NCBI GenBank assembly: GCA_002573605.1
Contig: PDNA01000028.1
Coordinates: 1 to 64,000, forward strand
DNA from: Polytolypa hystricis UAMH7299
Lineage: Eukaryota > Ascomycota > Eurotiomycetes > Onygenales
DNA: 64,000 nt
Direction of reading: 5' to 3'
Below, in pieces: positions 59,073 to 64,000 of this stretch. Positions within the stretch are counted from its first letter, which is position 1. Each line of letters opens with the position of its first letter. The notes under the pieces were generated by a model. The model worked only from the letters and a program-made list of their open reading frames with translations. It was not told where the DNA came from and made no database searches. The translations under genes and the position numbers were made by a program.

Positions 59073-61257
59073 GGTTGCGAGAAGTTGACAGTTGAAGTGT
59101 GCTGCAGAAAAGGAGATTCGAAATTGAAAAAGCAGAGATATTGGTAACTAATTTGAGTGTCTACCCTCCAAGATGCGGAAGCCATGGGATATATATACCC
59201 CAACCACACAAAGACGAGGACGAACACAGCGGTATTGACCGGCTATAATAGAAATAGGGAGCAATAGAATTTGTGGGAGATACCTAGTATAGTCATGTCT
59301 AGAAACGTTTCACCGCAAGCACTGGCAGTAGCCAACGGTATATCTCGTAGAGCGTGCTAAGTTTACCATCATTTCCCGCTCAACAAAAGGTGTAATCGAG
59401 CTGAAACACAACCAACGAGGAAATTACCGCGACTAGATCAAGCTCAATAGTAACACTTTCTCCGGCAACAATCTCTCATTCTAGCTAGATAGAGGCTGAG
59501 GCGGGGCTTTGTTTGCTCTTTGGCAAAAGAAATGAGCGCATGGGGTATCGCGTGAGATTAGTGCTCGAGTGGATTTGTTGGTAAAAGCCTAAGCCCAGAC
59601 GAGAAAAAAGGGGGTTTCATTGACGGGTTCTCCCGTTCGCTATGCCTTCCGCTATAGTGGAGCTTGATATCAAGCTCGAGTGGGGGAAAAATTCCTGGCC
59701 ACCAAGTTTAATAAAGACTGAAGGTTGGAAACACCAGAGGAATCAGCCTAGACTTGCTGGGTTTGCTGTTTAGTTTGATGATCTTGCAAGTTCTGTGGGA
59801 AAGCAACAGATACATTGTTGGCATGAACCCCTCCTTCCTAAAACAACATGGGGATAAAAATTGGAAAGAGATACAGAAAGATTTGCGTTTTAAACATAGA
59901 TGGAAAAGACTACGGCATGCATAGATATAGGCAGAGAGGGAAAAAGACGAAGAGTAGACCTAGGGACAAAGAAAGAGAGGGAGAGAAAAATAAAAATAAA
60001 AAGAAAAGGCGAAAACAATAATAAAAAGCATCCCCCCCCACAACCTTTATGCCGTTGCGCCAGCAGGGCCGGCTGTTGAAGAATGCTTCTTGCCCCGCGA
60101 ATCGACTTTCACTGGAAGAAAGGAGTCTTGGCACATGAAATATATTCCCGCCCCCAATCAATCTGTAACCGGATATGACACCAGTAGAAATGTTGCCATT
60201 AGAAAACTCAAACTCGGTTAAAAATGGTGGCGTCCATCCTATCGAGTGTGTGTTCTATAGATATATGAGTAGATGGCCGCATATTATGGAGAAAGAATGG
60301 CGTTGAAAATGCAGAGCTGCAGGGAAGGTCAGGGCAGGCGGGGGCAGTAACATCGATTGTTTCGAGGTGCATGAGTCGAAGGCTGCTTATTGGCACCATC
60401 TTGCTCAGAGGCCACCACTTTCTTCTTTTCTCAATTACCTGAATATGACTCTAGATCACAGAGCACTCGTCCATACAAGATCATGGCTTTCAAGAGGTGT
60501 CGCTCAGAGACAGCTACAAAAGCCCCTCAGCCTGTGCATTTTACCCCTCATGCCAATCAGATCAATTTTACCAACATCACGAAGCAACCCCCCATGGACA
60601 TTGCCTCGTCTCACCGGCGGGGATGACATGGATTTCCCACATCAAGTAATTGCTTTTCTTCTCCTGGTGGATGGAAAGGCCATTTTCCACCACCATCTTG
60701 CAAAAGAACACCAATAAATGGGAAAATGGGATCTCGCGTCTGGCCGAGATCGCTGTTTTATCCACCATCCGCGGTGAACTAAAACTGACCAGCAACCGCG
60801 TGTTCTGATCACGCAATTTCGAACTCTCTTTGACCCCCGCAATGGCTTGTTTTCCTTTTTTTTTTTTTTCTGGCTGCTCTGTTTACTTCACTCTCCTCGC
60901 TTTAGGGCTTTGCCTGGTTGAACTGGCGTATATAGAGGGGTTGGTCTTCCCCTCGAATTCAATCTTCTTCTTTTCCCTTTAATCCTTTCTTCATCCATTT
61001 AAGATACCCCTTCAAGCAACCACCCAAGATACCCCAATTCTAGACATCCCCCCTCCGTACCCTAAGCCCTAATCAGAGCCCCTCGCTGGCTATTGTTACC
61101 CCGCGTTTCCCCTTGCGGCCAAGCTCCGCTATCGCTGATTCAGCACCCGGACATCAACAACGACAGCCAGAAAGAGACTCCTGGATTTATATTCTGTCAA
61201 TTGCTTCTTCTTCCTCAATTCCAGGTCGAATAGTCCAGTTACAAACGTCGGCCCATC
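59073..61257. other. intergenic region and promoter of the sulfhydrylase
   Basis: About 2.2 kb. A perfect 18-base palindrome lies at 59660-59677. A GCGTATATAGAGG element near 60926-60938 is a plausible TATA box about 325 bases upstream of the start. The leader is C/T-rich (TTCTTCTTTTCCC) before the ATG. No gene is recognised. Confidence 0.45.
60928..60934 (+). promoter_or_regulatory. candidate TATA element of met17/cysD
   Basis: GTATATAG followed by a CT-rich leader reaching the start codon at 61258. Confidence 0.35.
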
Positions 61258-63003
61258 ATGTCTGCTGAAGAGATCACACCCCGCTTTGAAACCCTTCAAT
61301 TGCACGCCGGGTAAGTCGAGTTCCGGCTCCATGCTGTCACTCCTACAGTCGTCCCATTGACAGTTTTGCAGTCAGGAACCGGATCCCGCCACAAATTCTC
61401 GAGCTGTCCCTATCTATGCTACTACTGTTCGTCTCTCTCCCATTTCCTTCGTCCGCTGAAATTGAGAGACTTCTAGAGTAAAGAACACGCACTAACGAGC
61501 GCTCCCTATAGTCCTTCACTTTCAATGACTCCGCTCACGGAGCGAGGCTTTTCGGCCTCAAGGAGTTCGGCAACATTTACAGCCGTATCATGAACGTATG
61601 TGACTCTGTTCATCGCATTGGGGTTTTGTTGGCAGTTCCACGGCTCTAACCTCTAGTTTCCGTTTAGCCCACTCTCGACGTCCTCGAGAAGCGTATCGCC
61701 GCTCTAGAAGGAGGTGTCGCCGCAGTTGCCGCTGCTTCAGGACAGGCCGCCCAGTTTATGGCCATCAACACTCTTGCCCACGCTGGTGACAACATCGTCG
61801 CAACTACCAACCTCTACGGTGGCACTTACAACCAGTTAAAGGTCTTCTTGCCCCGCCTTGGAATCCAGACAAAGTTCGTCAAGGGTGACAACCCAGAGGA
61901 TATTGCTGCTGCAATTGACGAGAAGACGAAGGCCGTTTTTGTCGAGATTATCGGCAACCCTCGATACAATGTCCCTGACTTGGAGGCTATTGCCAAGGTT
62001 GCTCACGAGAAGGGTGTTCCTCTAATGGTAGGTTTAACTACCTAGGTTGTACGAGTAACAAAAGATGTATAGCTAACAACAAGCTCATGGGAAATAGGTT
62101 GATAACACTTTTGGCGCTGGTGGCTACTTCGTTCGCCCCATCGATCATGGCGCCGACATCGTCGTGCACAGTGCCACCAAATGGATTGGCGGCCACGGTA
62201 CCACCATCGGTGGTCTCATCGTCGACAGCGGCAAGTTCGACTGGGGCAAGCACGCCGACCGCTTCCCTCAATTCGTCGAGCCTGCAGAGGGCTACCACGG
62301 GCTCAAGTTCTGGGAGACTTTCGGCCCCATCACATATATCATTCGCGCGCGTGTTGAGATCCTGCGCGACTTGGGCGCTTGCATGAGCCCCTTCGCCGCT
62401 CAACAGCTTCTTCTCGGTATCGAGACTCTCTCTCTCCGCGCCGAACGCCATGCCAGCAACGCCATTGCTCTGGCTAAGTGGCTCGAGAAGAACGAGAATG
62501 TCGCCTGGGTCTCGTACCCCGGTCTGGAGAGCCATCCCAGCCACGAGACTGCTAAGAAGTACCTCAAGCGCGGCTTCGGTGGGGTCTTGTCCTTTGGCGT
62601 CAAGGGAGGTGCCTCCGCAGGCAGCCAGGTCGTTGATAACTTCAAGCTGATTTCTAACCTTGCCAAGTATGCCTCTCCTATTTCCTCCTACCTACCTACG
62701 TAGCATAGTTACTAACCTACGATCCACTTTCCTAGTGTCGGCGACTCCAAGACCCTCGCCATCCACCCCTGGTCCACCACCCATGAGCAGCTTAGCGCCG
62801 CGGAGCGCATTGACTCTGGCGTCACTGAGGACGGGATCCGTATCTCCGTCGGAACCGAACACATCGACGACATCATCGCGGACTTTGAGCAGTCGTTCAA
62901 GGTTAGCAGTGCCGTGGGCGCGGACAAGCAGGCGCTTCCCGACATTGCTGCTAAGGCGGACGTTGTCACGGATAAAGAACCTGGATTGGAGAATGCCGTT
63001 TAA
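61258..63003 (+). CDS. met17: O-acetylhomoserine (thiol)-lyase / sulfhydrylase (Met17/CysD)
   Basis: Six exons (61258-61310, 61372-61426, 61512-61595, 61668-62027, 62098-62666, 62736-63003) give 462 residues. It is a PLP enzyme of the Cys/Met metabolism family. The PLP lysine is Lys212 in HSATKWIGGHG, with Asp186 (VDNTFGAGG) for the cofactor ring nitrogen, and the NLYGGTYNQL and SRIMNPT segments are conserved. It makes homocysteine from O-acetylhomoserine and sulfide in the cytosol. The last exon carries the conserved HPWSTTHEQL. All splices keep the frame. The donor of intron 2 (GTTCGT) is weak but needed. Regulation by the sulfur (MetR/Cys3-type) circuit is expected from the family, but I see no clear binding palindrome. 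Confidence 0.95.
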
Positions 63004-64000
63004 GCGGGGAAATTTTGTCCTGGCTCGGTTGTATGCTTTTCTTAGCCATTTCACTTTTTCTTTTTTGCCTCTTTTTTCAATGAACAAAAGGGGAAGCGGT
63101 GTCTCGGGGGGGGTTTATTATATGCCTACATATCCCGCTTTTTTATGACGATTTAGCAATGATTTCTTTATTTATTTATGATACAAATACATTACCTACA
63201 TTGATGTCCGTAAATTGTACTTTGGTTTGAACACAGTAATGAGCACTTGCGTGTTTATGTAGTTAGTACAGAGTACTTCTGTAAAAGTTAAACCTCCTAT
63301 TATGTATCCAGACACTTTCCCGCCTGAGATGGATTTGCTGGTTTTGAAAGGGAAAAAAAAGAGAGCAAAGAAAATGCACTGAGGCATATAGATAGAAGTG
63401 GTTAGGAGAGGTGGAAAAGACAGGTTTTTTTCCCTTCTCTTTTTCTTCCAACGATTAGTAGATCTTTAATGATTAGTAGCATAAACCTTGCGTTCTCCCC
63501 CACCACCCGCCCCCTGCATGGTTGGGCGTGAATGCTTCCCTGCTTCAGGGACTTGTAAAGAGTCCTCACCCCCACCCCCACTCCCACCAAAAAACCCCTG
63601 CCACGGGCGTTGTGCGGTTACATTTACACGGTAGGTAATTGGCGACTGCCCGTGGAGCCCGTAGCTAAGATGGGGGCCATTTGTTTCTTTTTCAGCCACA
63701 TCAGTGCTGGTTCGGAGGGCACATGAAGTGCTGGTGAGGGAAAGAGAAGAATGTACCCCACGTACGAAAGTATCTCGTATGCACCCACCCAGAAGGGGAA
63801 GACCACATACTATCGACAGCTGGAAGTACTGCAACCAACAATGAGCGAAGTAACAATTTATAACTTCTCCTACGTTAGGCCCGAAGGCTCCGATGGCTAT
63901 GCCGCGCTGGATACCGGGACTTTAGTACTTAGTCTGGAGAAAAGCCTGCGGCAGAAACCCTAACTGGGGACTGCGGGCTTTTGCAAATCGAGCAAAATAT
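63004..64000. other. 3' intergenic region at window end
   Basis: T-rich 3' UTR of the sulfhydrylase, then C-rich sequence near 63495-63600. No gene is recognised before the window ends. Confidence 0.45.

Noticed and set aside
63466..63963. Short open frames at the window end
   Set aside because: Low-complexity or unrecognised, without start or splice context. They could be part of a gene outside the window, but nothing supports it.

Overview
The window is a gene-dense piece of nuclear DNA from a filamentous ascomycete. Introns are short (about 50-120 bases) with GTANGT-type donors, CTAAC/CTAAT branch sites and YAG acceptors. The protein repertoire and wording of the conserved proteins (Ypt1, PUF, complex I 78 kDa, KPWE-domain protein, O-acetylhomoserine sulfhydrylase) look like Eurotiomycetes, most likely Eurotiales, but the exact genus cannot be read from the sequence alone. 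I rebuilt exon structures by hand for 18 multi-exon protein genes. All of them close in frame. There is also one single-exon hypothetical gene and two tRNA genes.

Layout, left to right: byr4/bfa1-like septation GAP (minus), divergent from an XRCC4/Lif1 NHEJ factor (plus), then the complex I 75/78 kDa subunit (minus), a Sly41-type transporter (minus), a secreted alpha/beta hydrolase (plus) and a PUF RNA-binding protein (plus). Next come a small KPWE-motif peroxin-like protein (minus), the TFIIH subunit Ssl1 (minus), an M1 aminopeptidase (plus), the Rab GTPase Ypt1 (plus), a peroxisomal ATP carrier (plus), a large WD40 protein (plus), tRNA-Gly(GCC) (plus), a WW-domain Gln/Gly-rich protein (minus), EMC7 (minus) and a zinc alcohol dehydrogenase (minus). 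The right end has a peroxisomal-type long-chain acyl-CoA synthetase (minus), tRNA-Ala(AGC) (minus), a GST/FAX-like thioredoxin-fold protein (minus), an unrecognised 207-residue protein (minus) and O-acetylhomoserine sulfhydrylase (plus).

Most genes are ordinary housekeeping genes, and I see no secondary-metabolite cluster, intact transposon, CRISPR array or phage. The more interesting points concern how individual genes are built. The aminopeptidase seems to encode a mitochondrial and a cytosolic form from two in-frame starts. The ypt1 first exon uses a tandem GTGGTG donor in which only one choice gives protein. The complex I gene cuts its 2Fe-2S cysteine loop into micro-exons. The large WD40 protein carries a WDXR (DDB1-binding type) motif plus two SUMO-interaction-like motifs, so it may be a CUL4-DDB1 receptor.

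Three genes point to the peroxisome: the KPWE protein, the adenine nucleotide carrier, and the acyl-CoA synthetase ending in AKL. The last two form a known functional pair, since ATP import supports fatty acid activation inside peroxisomes. SLY41 and YPT1, linked genetically in yeast secretion, are also both present about 18 kb apart. Both linkages may be coincidental.
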